This document shows positions 1-12,185 of a stretch of DNA of 64,000 bases, piece after piece (positions within the stretch are counted from its first letter, which is position 1; each line of letters begins with the position of its first letter). Position numbers and translations under genes: made by a program. The DNA lies in the NCBI GenBank assembly GCA_029706075.1, contig JAINUG010000020.1:6043860-6107859 (forward strand). The letters are read 5' to 3'. The stretch is from Aldrovandia affinis (Eukaryota > Chordata > Actinopteri > Notacanthiformes > Halosauridae). The notes under the pieces were generated by a model that did not search any database, had not been told where the DNA came from, and was given only the letters and a program-made list of their open reading frames with translations.

Positions 1-50
1 ACCCTGACCAGGAATAAGCGGCTTAGACAATGGATGGATGGATGGATGGT
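1..50 (+). repeat. 3' end of a tRNA-derived SINE with TGGA tail
   Basis: The first bases (ACCCTGACCAGGAATAAGCG) match, in reverse orientation, the outer end of the SINEs at 29862-30192 and 30321-30480. Here the end runs into a (TGGA)n tail, as expected of a SINE 3' end. The rest of the element lies outside the window. Confidence 0.6.
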
Positions 51-337
51 AATATTGTGACCATTGTGATTATTAAGTATTTATATTGTACTAAATCGCT
101 ACATGTCTTATATACAGTAGATCCATAACATAATGGCATCACAATTTAGGCCCGTTAACATCTATCAAATGGCCACTGCATTGCAGCCTGCGGTGTGTGT
201 TGGGTTGGGGGTCATTTTAGGAGGCTACGATATTTAAAAAATTGGAAACCCAAGAGCATAGAGCATACTGAAAATTCTCTTTTTTCTCTTTCTCATTGAT
301 CCCATCCTTCCTCTGCCCCCTCTCTCCTTCCTCTCAG

Positions 338-2754
338 GCGAGAAGCCGTACGTGTGCACGGTGCCAGGCTGCGGGAAACGCTTCACGGAGTACTCCAGCC
401 TGTACAAGCACCACGTGGTTCACACGCACTGCAAGCCCTACACGTGCAACCACTGTGGAAAGACGTACCGGCAGACCTCCACGCTGGCCATGCACAAGCG
501 CACCACGCACGGGGACTTCGAGGCCACTGAGGAGGGTGAGCTGGGGACACACCAGTGCATTTACACAGGGGAGTTGTGAAATTACACAGGGGAATACAGT
601 TTACAGGGAGTCGCCAAATTACACGAGGAAACACAGGGGAAATTACACAGGGAGACTTTTTCTTTTCTTTTTTTTTGGGCCATTTTATCAGACGCTCTTA
701 TCCAGAGCGACTTACACAGTTTACATTTCTTTACATACAATCCATTTATACAGCTGGATATTTTACTGAAGCAATTCAGGTTAAGTACCTTGCTCAAGGG
801 TACAACGGCAGTGTCCCCACCTGGGAATGGAACCTGCAACCTTTGCATTACAAGCCCAGTTCCTTAATGATGCATTATGCTAACACTTCCGAGACACAGA
901 GAAATGACTACTGTGAAATTGCACAGGGAATCACGAGACACTTGACGCAGACAATTGAATCATTTGATTGCGTGCACAGGAACTTTGAGGAAACTGCCAA
1001 AATAAAGGAAACCCTTGCGTAAATGAGGGACGCAAAGTTTATTGAAAGCCGCTGCTTCCACACAGGTGTGGGCCCTAAGTTAATTGATTAACATCCCATC
1101 ATGCTTATCATGTATAAAAATACTGGGCAGGCCCAGTTGCCCATTCTTTTGGCTACCGTGGCTAGAAGAACAGATCTCAGGACAATTTGACCACTAGAGG
1201 GCACAATTGGCCACCAAATCAGAAACAACATTTTTGAAAAAAAGTTCAGAAATGAGCTGCACAGTGTTCACGTCGGTCCTAATGATCAGAAGGTGAGTAA
1301 GCGGCGTTTGTGCGTTTTTCTTAGCAGACCTGGAGTCACTGGACCCTCCCCTGAAACGCTCCAGAATGGCTTTCCTGGAGGAAGCGGACCCCAAGGAGGA
1401 GGACCCCCAGGTCGCCGTGGCGGAGGACACCATTGGCTCCCAGGTGGCCCTGATCACACAGGACCGGTCCCAGCAGGTGGGCAGAGTGTGAGGGAGGAGG
1501 GCTGCTGGAGCGGCCGGGGGATTCATCCTACAGGCCTGACCGCTCCAATGCGCTTACAGGTCAGCCTGTCCCGTGAGGAGCTGCAGGTCCTAGGCACGGC
1601 CATCACCATGGTGACACAGGACGGCACCACCATCACTGTCCCTGCCCATCAGGAGGACATCGACGGGACGGTGGAGCACACTGTGACTATGGTTACCGGA
1701 GATGGCAAGGAACTGCAGCCGGTAGGTGTTTTGCGAGCATCCCATCAGGTCAGAGATCGCCTCCATGCAGTCGTCAGAGGGCGAATGTATAGCATCTTTT
1801 TGGTTTCTGCACATCATGCAAAAACTATACATATATTTTTTTAAATGTCATGTTCCATTTTGGTCAAAGTGCAGAAATCATGCCGCTTTGATTTGATTTG
1901 TGGTCGGTGCGTTGAGTGCATTATGTTCCCCTTCCTTAGGTTGCCATAGTGTCGTCAGATAGCCTTATGACTGGAACCTCCGAGATGTCCTCCCCACATT
2001 ACCAGCAGGTGGCACTGTTGGCCACTGCAAATGGCACTCAGATAGCTGTCCAGGTCAGTTTCCAGATTGACAGGCATTTATTTGGTTATTGTATGTTGTT
2101 GCAACAAGATCTATGCTGGGTGCACAACAAAATCTAGAATTGATCTATGTTGTATCTTATGTTATAATTCCCAATAACTTAATTGGACAGGATCAGAAAT
2201 GGAGCAGTTAATAGTTAGTTAATTATTGTTTTCCCCTGTGTAACCATGTGTGATCATTTTTTGTCTTTTCATGTACGTATGTGTGTCTGCATGTCTACAT
2301 TGTGTGGTTTTGTGGTTGCCTGCACTCATATGTCCATTTATCTGTGGGCTTGAACGATTGCTGCGATTGTCTGCGCATTCATTTGTCTGTGTGCACGCGT
2401 GCCTCCACGCCTGTGTTTTATGCTGGCTGTATGCTTACATATGTTTTCATCGACATGCTTGTCTGCACGTTTGTTTGCGTTCTTGTCTTTGCGCGTCTGT
2501 TTACCGCATTTTAATCCGTGTTTGTGTTCACCCTTGTACCTGTGTGTGTGTGTGTCTGTGTCTGTGTGTGTGTCTGTGTGTGTCTGTGTGTGTCTGTGTG
2601 TCTGTGTGTGTCTGTGTGTGTGTGTGTGTGTGTCTACATTTGAATGCAGCTGGAGGAGCAGCAGACTCTGGAGGAGGCCATCAGCATGGCCACCGCCGCC
2701 ATCCAGCAGGGCAGCCTGTCGCAGCACGGGGCGTCCTCCGAGGCTGGCTGCTGA
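338..2754 (+). CDS. znf76: Zinc finger protein 76, C-terminal exons (5' part outside window)
   Basis: Five coding exons plus the terminal one can be joined in frame: 338-535, 1328-1476, 1560-1721, 1940-2053 and 2650-2754 (TGA at 2752-2754); earlier exons lie before the window. All introns are GT/AG and phases agree (exon 1 enters at phase 1 and leaves at phase 1, the rest are phase 0). The first exon encodes the last two C2H2 fingers: [20 protein letters not shown] and the finger starting [18 protein letters not shown]. In human ZNF76/ZNF143 these are the last two of seven fingers. Downstream come the Q/T-rich segments [32 protein letters not shown] and [17 protein letters not shown]. The HTHCKPYTC linker, [11 protein letters not shown] and the SEAGC end (human ZNF76 ends SESGC) favour ZNF76 over ZNF143. 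The family binds SBS/SPH-type promoter elements in the nucleus and activates Pol II and Pol III (snRNA) promoters; that role is family knowledge. The introns carry a SINE-like fragment and a TG microsatellite. Confidence 0.95.
672..885 (+). repeat. SINE-like dispersed repeat fragment in a znf76 intron
   Basis: Contains the teleost repeat core CAGACGCTCTTATCCAGAGC followed by CTGAAGCAATTCAGGTTAAG and a GGAACCTGCAACC-type segment. Diverged copies of the same order of motifs occur at about 20385-20520, 39358-39490 and 61148-61325, which shows that it is a dispersed family. Surrounding intron sequence (536-660) has short A/C-rich ACACAGGG direct repeats. Confidence 0.65.
2541..2634 (+). repeat. 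TG/TCTG microsatellite in last znf76 intron
   Basis: An almost uninterrupted (TG)n tract with regular TC interruptions, ending about 16 bp before the acceptor of the terminal znf76 exon. Length variation here would sit inside the polypyrimidine/branch-point region. The open frames through it on both strands are low-complexity artefacts. Confidence 0.9.
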
Positions 2755-4000
2755 GGGAACCACACATGCTGTGCGCCCTCAAGACTGTAGGGACAATCGG
2801 CTGGACCCCCTTTGGACGGAGACTTCCACCCACGCACACCTCCTGACTGTCCCTGGCCTGCCTCGTCAACACCCCATCAGAGCCTGACCAAGCAGACACC
2901 GAGAGACCATTGCCAAGGAGAGCCGATATCTCCGCTAGGCCTCGCTCTTAGTCCGCAGAGGGAGCAGGGCCATGCTTCTTTTGTGCGTTGCTACCATACG
3001 CATAGTTCTGCAAACATATATAGATGAATAGGGAGACAGGAGGACAGACTACTGTTTTGTTTTTACAGAGCACTGCGTGTGTATGTGCGTTCGCGTGCGC
3101 GCGTGCGTTTTCTATAGAATTGAGTGTTGTTGACGTGACGGAGCCTTTAATGCTGTGAAGGACGGCGATTAAAGGTCGGGGGACGGATGTAACTCTCACA
3201 CTTTCAGGTCAGCCGAGGAGCTTTAACAGTAAAGGGGGGGAGAATGAATATCCACAGTAACACAAGCCAATATTAATGATGACCTTTGACATATCGATTG
3301 ATATTGATGCATTTCCTTTGGTGGTTCGCCCAATGAAAGAATATGTGCAGACCCTGTGGCTGTGAAAAAAGGTCAGTAGTTATTCACCTCTGATATAGAA
3401 TTGCCATTGAGCCCCACAGGCATTGCAGAGGCTTGCTGTGGTCCGAGCAGCTGCACTAAACTGCTGTCAAACGGACCGCGTGAAAACAGATCCACCCTTG
3501 TGCAGGTAGAAAAGTCTTGTTGCGTATGAAGAGTCCACTGTCTCGGCGTAGAAATGCACAGGTGATTGACCAGACCTATTAGACCGCCTGTCAGACATCG
3601 AGCACCCTTGGTCACCACAACCCCACAGTCTTTACCCTGGACACTGCACTCAGCCGCAGGTTAGTGTTTTTGCGGTCTGGCCACTTTTAAAGACAGGTTC
3701 GGGGGTGGGGGGGGGGAGGGAGGGGTTGAACAGATGATTAAAACCATGAATCCAAATAGCTTGTGTAAGGTGTGACCTTGCAAAATGGCGCACTTAAAAG
3801 TATCCAGTGCTGCTTAGCATCTTAAAGAAGATATAGAAGAATCGTCAGGTCACATTTTACATTTTGATTGGTATTCAATGTACATTTGTTAATAAATGAG
3901 GTCTACCACAGGTGTTCCCTTTTGTGGGGGCGTTTGTTTCAAAGCCACTGTTTCTGTTCTTGTTCTGCAGTGCTCAATAAACTTGTTTGTTTTTTATTTT
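2755..4000 (+). other. znf76: znf76 3' UTR with candidate poly(A) signals
   Basis: No coding sequence follows the znf76 stop. AATAAA occurs at 3891-3896 and again at 3976-3981. The second is followed by a T/GT-rich stretch, the usual layout of a cleavage site, so a 3' UTR of about 1.25 kb is plausible. A short alternating purine-pyrimidine (TG/CG) run lies near 3080-3110 and a G-rich run near 3700-3725. The UTR extent is inferred; only the signals are seen. Confidence 0.5.
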
Positions 4001-7000
4001 ATCAATTGCAGTTGTCATTTTTAGCCAGGAAAACGAATAAACTGCACTTCAGACCATGGTTGCCGATAGGCCCCTCAACTGCAGATGTGCAACTCGCCTG
4101 CCCACGATTCGTTACGAAAAGCCTTTCTCTTCAGGCCATTCGGGCCACACTAATGTTAGGATATGTAGAGGAAAAAATAAATCCTCAAAAAATGTATTGT
4201 TGCCGTGCAGGAACCGGATTCCCTGGCCAAGTTCACTCAAGTGTTCATTCCTGTTCTTATGCTTATGCTGGTTTACGCTCCAACCCTCTTGGCTCTTTTA
4301 GGCATCAGAACGGTGTCATTGCATACGGCTAAATAACTAATTGGATTGGTTAAGCCAGGGGAATAACTTTGCATGCAAGGGCAAGTGTGTGTGAATAGCA
4401 TACCGCCAAATCCATAAGTGAAGGGATGTCAAATGTATTTCCTGCAGGACTTTAGTACAGGTATATACACTTTGGAGTCAATATATGGTAATAACTCAAA
4501 ACTAACAGGATAAACATACACACTCCAAAATAATCTTAGCATAAAGCAAAAGCATAAAGTGCAGAATCAAAGTGGCATATTCGATTAGATCAGAACAGGC
4601 CTTCATCGGAACAATTGTTCTGATGAAGACCCAAGGGTCGAAACATTAACCTATATGGTTAAATTAACCTTTGGACTTTATTTTGGAGCATTAAATAAGT
4701 GTGTGAGCCTTTTAAATTAAATGTGAAGTGGCTTTAAATTGTATTCCTCATGCTTGGGTTAAGGGCATATCTTAATCATTATCTGTTGAATTTAATTTCG
4801 AAGTGTTTCTTAAATAACAGGTTTTAAACAATAACTGCATGCTCTGTAGTCCTCTGAGACAACTGAGTGTTCTATGTACGTGAGGAATCTGCTCTGTGTC
4901 CTTAACACCTTTCCCCAGTGCAGTGCTCTAATGAGAACAATTAGACAAATATGATATAATTAATATGAATCAACCTGACTGTTCTCACGGCATGCTTGTG
5001 TGGAACCTGCTGTTCCCACATTAGGGCTGGGATTTCTCCTAATGCAGTCAAATAATCACTATAAAACAGACGACGCAAACTCTTTCAGTATGTTTGTACA
5101 TTATTCAACTTTGGATGCATTCAAGACAGATTAGCATTAGACTATGGCTCTCTGAAATATGATTTTGATTAAGCCACCAACTTAACCAGGGTAACCCTAT
5201 TGGGGTGTCTGATTTTATCTAGATTTCTCTCGAAAGCTTGACCATTTCAGAGTGTGAACGGGTGCTGGTGGAGTGCTTGGAGGTTGGGAGATGGATTTTT
5301 GGAGACAAAGACATAATTACCATATCAAGCCATAAGGGGTCACTCTTAGAAGTGTTTAGAAACATTAGAAGACTCACTTAACTGTACACCACATCTGAAT
5401 ATCATATAACAGCCGCAGGTTTGGGATTGTGAGTGAGGTAAACGTGTGGTGTGAATGAAATGTGTGGACTCAGTGCCAATCAATTAAATTAAATTACACA
5501 CTGCGACACAGGCCCTCCGGGGGCTCAGGAGTTGGAGATCCTAGTGGTACGGTTTACTGTCACCAATAATAGTATGTAAAAACCTGTATGAGACCAGACA
5601 CAACTGTAGGCGATGAGACGGTCTGCGTAGAAATTCTGCCAGGTGTGCCATACCAGTGGGTTGCAGATGGATGTAGCATGGAGCCATTTATGGTGCTGGT
5701 AAGCTCTTGCCCTGGGCCCCTGAAATGAGGCTTCGTGAGTGATGATGTGGAGTAGGACTGGGTAACTGCAGCCCCCAGGGGCCACAGGGCCTACTGGTTT
5801 TCATTACACCTCACAGCCGTGGCTGTTTGAAGTCACCAGGTGCTCCAGGTGCCAGTCGGTCGCTAATTGAAAGGAAACTGTCAAACTTTCCCTAGAGGCA
5901 CGGACTCATCCCTGAAGTAGAGGGTGGGTAATGAGCAGAGGCTTATACCTGGAACAGCAATGAGTAACGAACCAAAATGTAAAAACACCTCCCTGACATC
6001 ACCATTCTCACTGAACTGTGAGCCTCAACATGCCTAAAAAAGTGTGCTGGACTGACTTTAAAATATCACACCCATTGTTATTCTCTTCACTGCATCATAC
6101 CAATCTCTGCTGATAATGCTGGGGTGTGTGTTGTTCAGCCAGAAGTGATAGGAATCACTGGTTTTGTTTACCACAAGAGGGCAGACTTATCCTATTTAAG
6201 ACTGATTTCTACACCTATACAGTGTTTGAGTTTAATTCTGAACTGATCTGATTGATGGATTTCCAAAATCGAATGAGTGGTACTGCCAGTGATTAGAATG
6301 CTGGGATTAAATCTTGTTTGCGCTGTTTGGTTTTCGGAATATATTATACGTCCATTTATTTCGGCAGAAAATGCAGATCCATATATTAATGGTGGGGACA
6401 TATGACTCAGGCAACCAAAGTTGGCAATAAAATTATTCTAGGGCTCTCTGTTTTACTCTGTTAGTGTATGATATTTGTACTATAAATTATGTTTGTAAAT
6501 GGACCAGGTTTGACAACCTACGACCAAGATAAAATCGAAATGTCAGGTGCCAGCTTGCCAAGATGAGGGCCAGCCATGTGGAGAGGCAACATCATCAGAT
6601 GTAGAATCTTAGAGCTGATATTCAGACTTTGTTAAACCACACTGACACATAGAACAAAGGTCAATAAGGAAAAGCCGGAATGTAAGAAAATTGAACAAAC
6701 AAAGTTATTTGTAGCCTAATCGTTTCGTATTTGTACGTCCCCAAAATGAATGCGATCGCATAGAGAACATTTCAGCATACTCCAAAAAGCATGAAAATGT
6801 CCCCCCAGCACACTCCCAACACAACCTGTATAGCAACATTGTTATGCCTTTTAAATGTTGTTGCTTGTTCATTTTAGTAACGATCAGAATGAATGTGTTT
6901 TGCTAGTGTAACTGCTGGGACTAACTGCCTTTTACAGATGATACATTCATGTGTAGGCTTGTGTGTAGACTGCGGAAACATGCAGGCTATGCTGTGGCAG

Positions 7001-8790
7001 TCTGGATAGTTCCAAACAAAACATTGCGACTGTATATCTCACCAAATAATGGGAATGTGCATGAAAAAAATGTCTGGATCGGTCAACAATATTGTGGGTA
7101 AGTTACAAATAAATGATGTATAAAAAAAAAAATTTAAAAGCTGGATCACTCCTTTAATGGTAATTAAAATAAGGGAATTTGGGTGGATATTTACAGGGCA
7201 TAGGACTGGTTAAGATCAGGTCAGGGTTTCCTCATCAGAGGGTTTTGCCCCTTTCCAAGATGGTGGCAGCAAACTTTTCTATTGTCCATTGTCTCTGTTC
7301 AGTGTTTGATGACTTTCTATGTAATGTTGTTTTATGTGAAACTTTTTGTATGCTGCCTTCTTGGCCAGGGCTCACTTGAAAAAGATGCCAATCTCAACGT
7401 GACTACCCTGGTTAAATAAAGGATAAATAAAAGTAAAAACATTAAAAACACAGTGAATAACTGCTACTGTATTCTCGGTGAAGAATCTGAAGTACATTTA
7501 CAGTATATATATCCAGTATTACTGCAGTATTTGCTCTGATTTCCTCATTGATTCTGGTGCCAGGGTGAGGGCTCACCTGTGGTGTAATAATGGCGTCTGC
7601 GTATCATACCTGTAACACTGGGAAAGAAAAGGTTAGTGTGGTTTTTTTTTTTATAGTGTAGAACAAGTAAACAGTGGTGACGACAGATTGACTAGATGGA
7701 CAGTGTTCAGTGGTAGTGGAGTCTGAAGATATACTCAAGTATAGAGAACACTAATGTGCTGTTCATTATATCAAGATTCTATTGGACTTCCCAATTCAAT
7801 TTAGGGTACTGTAGTATATTCTGTGCGCTCCTATTGGACATTTCTGTAAGGTAGGCCACAAAAAGCCTTTGTGTCTCACAAAATAATTGGTTTGAATGGC
7901 GTTAAGTCTGGCACACCAAACGTAAACTCCCCTTAAGAGTTCCTTAGACACACAAGCCAGTACAGCACTCTCCAGTCACATGACTCAGTTCTACCTCAAC
8001 AACAAACTATCATTGGGCAGGGGGCTGTGACATCATCCCCAGAATGAGGAAGTGTGGTCAGGCTTACAGAGGTTTGGAGAGCCATCAGTCCTTTCCTCCC
8101 CCAGTGGTGCCAGCCCTTTGCAATTGTTCCTTCATTTAATGACATGCCTTTCAGGTCTATAGAGGCTGTTTCCCACAGTACCTCTGTGGCAAAAACAACC
8201 TCCATGGCCTTAAACCAGTTTTTTGCCTGATTCACTCAGAAAGCTTATCTTCACTACCTGTTTACTAGGGTGGGTGACTGTAGTCATAACCATATTATTG
8301 GGAAACAATGGCAGTCCAGAAACCAGTCCAATCAGATAACCAAACTAAGATAAAAAAATATTGCCATTCCATCCCAGGTGTTTTCAGTTACTTCAATGCA
8401 GGGCAGCAGGCAGCAAAGCCAGAGCCTGTTGGTTCATGAATTCAAGGCAAGTACAGCCAAATTGCTCTACACAATGAGGGCGAGATATCGATCTGTGTGT
8501 TTGGTGCAAACCGTTAATGTGGACCCTCCCTTAGGGCCTTAGGGTTATTCTTCCTTATTTTTTTTTTGTCTTCAAAAACATTTTTTCAACCATTTTCATT
8601 CTTGGACCAGGATCGACGAGGGCTGCCTCATGAAAACAGAGGTGCCAAACATATTCTTGTTCTGCAGTTTCTTTATGACTGCAGCTCGTGAATACTCAGT
8701 TCATCTAATTATTTAGCTAAGCCAGCAGACTTTTCTTTATGGACATGGTTTGCCTACACAGAGTTCTGCTGTCTGCCATGGGAGGATGCA
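4001..8790. other. Intergenic, no gene recognised
   Basis: I see no exon-like coding sequence with conserved motifs. About 4605-4705 holds a degenerate dispersed repeat (TCTGATGAAGACCCAAGGGT followed by CGAAACATT, a motif common in fish retroposon tails). About 7365-7435 holds another common fish repeat end (CCTGGTTAAATAAAGGATAA). The remainder is AT-rich and looks unique. Confidence 0.6.
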
Positions 8791-8794
8791 CCAA

Positions 8795-9025
8795 GTACTA
8801 AAAACAGGGGTGACAATAATTGTGAAATTATTGCCTTTTTTGGGAAAGAAATGTATAATTTGAAAAATGTATTTTGGTCGACTACATTGAATCGTTAATA
8901 AAGTAAAATATTTTCCACATTGTAAAACTACAATATATCTCAGTAATGGTATTATTTGTTTTCGACAGTCTTTTTTGCTCATTTTCAACAAGGGTAGCAA
9001 TAATTATGGACCTGACTGTGCATTA
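8795..9025. mobile_element. Degenerate Tc1-like transposon end
   Basis: GGGTGACAATAATTGTGAAA at the left and AGCAATAATTATGGACCTGA at the right resemble fish Tc1 terminal sequences of the 'aataattatggacctgactgt' type. No transposase motif is left between them. Assignment rests on motif memory only. Confidence 0.4.
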
Positions 9026-11320
9026 CGCATTTCATTGTAATCATACAGACTAACAAAGCAGATGGAAAAGCGCTTGGTTGGGGGGGAAAGCGGCGCACAG
9101 CAGGCCGCTGGGTGCAGAATTGTTAATCCATCCCCTGCAGGGTCTGTGGGGTTTGGGGTTTGCCTGACCTCCATCTTGCAGCGAACCCTGATTTGCCTTT
9201 TTGTTTGCCTGTCGTTGATCTAGGCAAAGGCTGCCTCATAATCTCTTCATCATTATATCTCTTATCTGATTGGAATAGCCATGGGTGTGGTGATCAGGAA
9301 AATGAGTCCAATGAATTGTGTTCTGTATGCAAAGCAGACAACCCGACCCCCCTGACCCCTGGCCCTTCCAGCTATCGGCCAGTTCACTTTGGGTACTGGC
9401 TAGCACACTCAGACACAAAACATACTGCAGAGTTCCCTGGAGGCACATTGCCCTACCTGCTTGTCTACAGCCAGGAAAACAAAACAATCGCCCCACTCCA
9501 CTGACACAGCCCTAACTTCATTGAGTGGGGTGTGTTTTTTTTTCTTTATCACTCACGGTGAAGGGGTTGTTCTAGTTCATGGCGTTCACACATTCACTTC
9601 AGAACGAGGTGCAGTGGTGATGGTTAAAACATTTTACATTTACTGCTGACATTGAGGTATTGATGGAGTAAGGGAGGAAAAATACTTGAAAATATGTGAT
9701 TCCCAGATGAAGAAGTAACAACAACACTGCACTATTATGGTTTTTTTAATTTATTGTGAAATATACTTTTTAAAAAGCTGTGCGCATAAAGTCATTTTAA
9801 GGATTGGTTTCATTCTTAAGTTACACTGTTTTTATTCCAATGTGTCAATTCTCAGTGAAGCCCAGATTTGTGCCACTCTTGACAACATCAACACTGACCA
9901 CAAGAAGGAAGATAAATATGAAGTGGTTTTAAAGCAAGACGTCGTTTCATAGATTCCACATGTGGCTTGAATACAGGACCACCGTACATGACCACATTTA
10001 CAAATAAATTCGCCATGGGTCTCCCCCACAAAAAAAGTCTGAGAAACAGAGAAAACAAACATGAAAGACTGAAGGTGGAACATGAGCTCGGTGGGCAGGA
10101 TGGGGTTAACGTGCTGGGGCCTGCTGTCAGGGAAACAGCTGGGGAGTGTGTTTGGTTAGTGTAGCTGCAATGTGGGGGTTTGTTATGGGAAGGCGAGGCA
10201 GCCAATGGGGGGAAGCGTGAGGAACTTGCGCTTTAATTCCTGTGAACAGCCCCCTCCCCCCTCCAACACACTACCAACAGCACCAGTATTTGTGAAAGGG
10301 GGGGGGTACAGAGTTATCCTGGCAGCTGCTTTGGGCTGGGATTCCCGTCAACAGTGGAGCAGTGGAGACAATATAGGCTTTGTGAGGTAGGCAGGGGGAG
10401 AGACGGGGAAGAGGGAAGTTGACGATCTGGTAAACAACTGTGAACGTGATAAAACCCACACAATGCACGGAGTCCCCGTTTTTGTTCTAGTTCGCTTCCA
10501 TGCTCAATGGTTTGAGTTATATGGTCTACAATATTTTTTTTAAAGTTAGCTTTTTTCCCTGGCTCACAGGTACTTGCCTAGGAAAGTATCCCACCTAATT
10601 TAAACCTCTCAAATGCCCGGAATATTGAGAATTGCAGCAAGAACAGTGTGCTAATTGTGTTGACATGGGGCATGTAAGGTGTTGGTGAAATAAGCTTTAC
10701 CCTAGCTCTTTAATGATTGCAGGTGCTGATTGACACCACATTTCTGTTATACATGGTGTCACAGGTAGAGCTTTCTGAGAACCTCCACAACTTTAACCCC
10801 CCAAATAAAGTGTAATTTCCTATCAAAGTTTCCAATGCATTAAACCACATTTTATTATTCTATTGTAAAATAAAGTGCCTCTTTTGGGTTATTGCTATCA
10901 GCTATATTATAGAAATACTCAAATAAAACAAGAGAATCACTTCATATTCCATAGATGTGGCATATTGTCTCATTTCTTTTATACAGTAGGTTTGGTGTGC
11001 ATATCTACAAATGTGTATGAATGTATTTTGCCTGCAAGGCCCCCCCACAAGGGGCTGTCCCTTTATGATGATGCAGCTGTGGGCGTCAGTTCTGCCTGGA
11101 AACAAGACGCACAGAGCTGTAGAGAACACAGCTTCACCATTTGTCGCTCAGGAAGCCAAGGGAACTGCCCATCAGCCAGCAGTCATGACTCTCCACCAAA
11201 GAGAGCTCTCTCTCTGGTGTAATTGATGCATTTTCTACCACCCCCTACCCCCCCCCCCAATCAAAAGACCAGCCTGTGTCCCACATTGGGGGAAGGGGGT
11301 CTAGTCTATTAGGGGAAAAC
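9026..11320. other. Intergenic, no gene recognised
   Basis: Open frames exist (for example 9160-9504) but show no recognisable domain, and no splice signals join them into a model. There are short homopolymer runs (T-run near 9533-9543, G-run near 10300, C-run near 11250) and no clear transposon. Confidence 0.55.
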
Positions 11321-11323
11321 GAG

Positions 11324-11630
11324 AGAGACAGGGGCTCCTTTTGTTATTCAAGTTGAATATAAAAGAAAAAATACAAGGGCAGAGGATGTTGATGTTCACA
11401 CGTTGACTTCAGACAGTGCCTGGAAAGTGGGATGCAAGGGACGTGCCAGTGTTGTTGCCTCACAATCAAAACAGCTGAAGTGTTACAAAAATAGGGGCAG
11501 AGCTTGGCTGATTTCCAACTGCCATGAGAGAAGGCGACGCTGTGTTCTCTTGAACGCATACTATTTGACTCATGATGAACAAGGTACTAAGGACAATAAC
11601 AAACACAAAAAAGTTTATAAAGTAAGATTT
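11324..11630 (+). repeat. Duplicated noncoding segment, copy 1
   Basis: About 300 bp is similar in order and sequence to 15066-15420 in the same orientation. Shared blocks include ATACAAGGGCAGAGG, GTTCACACGTTG, GACGTGCCAG, GGAGAAGGC-type and TCTTGAACRCAT stretches. It is not flanked by obvious terminal repeats. It may be an old local duplication (possibly a regulatory element) or two copies of an unnamed dispersed repeat. Confidence 0.7.
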
Positions 11631-12062
11631 GCATTCAAAGAACATTTCTGGCTTTCAGAACATTTGCTGAAATACATTTACGGTTGTTACAATTTTGCAA
11701 GGATTATAAAGAGCCAAGGAAGAGTAAATGTCAGCCAAAAGAATAATCATAATAATTGCATGAAATATTACTATAGAGAACTGGGTGTGAGTGAGTTAAA
11801 GAGATCAATCAACGGACAACGTTGGGGAAGTCCAGACTGACTGAAAAAGTGTTTAGTGCAGGGGGTAGTATAAGTTTCTTCATTGCTTAACAACCCTCCC
11901 CCAGTCTGCATGTTGTCTCTGCATCTGCCCAGACTTATTTATTCCTGAGTCCAAGCTTATTGAAAATTGACACGTGCATATCCATTGACTCAGAACTGTA
12001 CCTGAACCCATCAACCAGGGAAAGATAGGGGAGCAGAAATGTGCCAAAAAGGAGAAAAGGTA

Positions 12063-12185
12063 TTACATTTACATTACATTTTAAGCAGTTAGCAGACGCT
12101 CTTATCCAGAGCGACTTACAAGATGTGCATTAATCCATGGTAGGAACAATCATAGTTCGTGCAAGAATTAGTAGTCAACCAACAT
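12063..12185 (+). repeat. SINE-core dispersed repeat fragment
   Basis: AGCAGACGCTCTTATCCAGA followed by GCGACTTACAAGATGTGCAT and a TAGTTCGTGCAAGA segment. The same arrangement (TCTTATCCAGAGTGACTTAC, GATGTGCATTAAT, TAGTTCGCGCAAGA) recurs at 46796-46885, so this is a second subfamily distinct from the 672-885 copy. Confidence 0.65.

Noticed and set aside
2250..2887. Frames of up to 198 aa around the TG tract near the last znf76 exon
   Set aside because: Cysteine/valine-rich translation of the TG microsatellite; the true exon (2650-2754) is in another context with a clear acceptor.
9160..9504. 114-aa + frame in the desert
   Set aside because: No family resemblance and no supporting exon signals; the length is within what is expected by chance over 27 kb.
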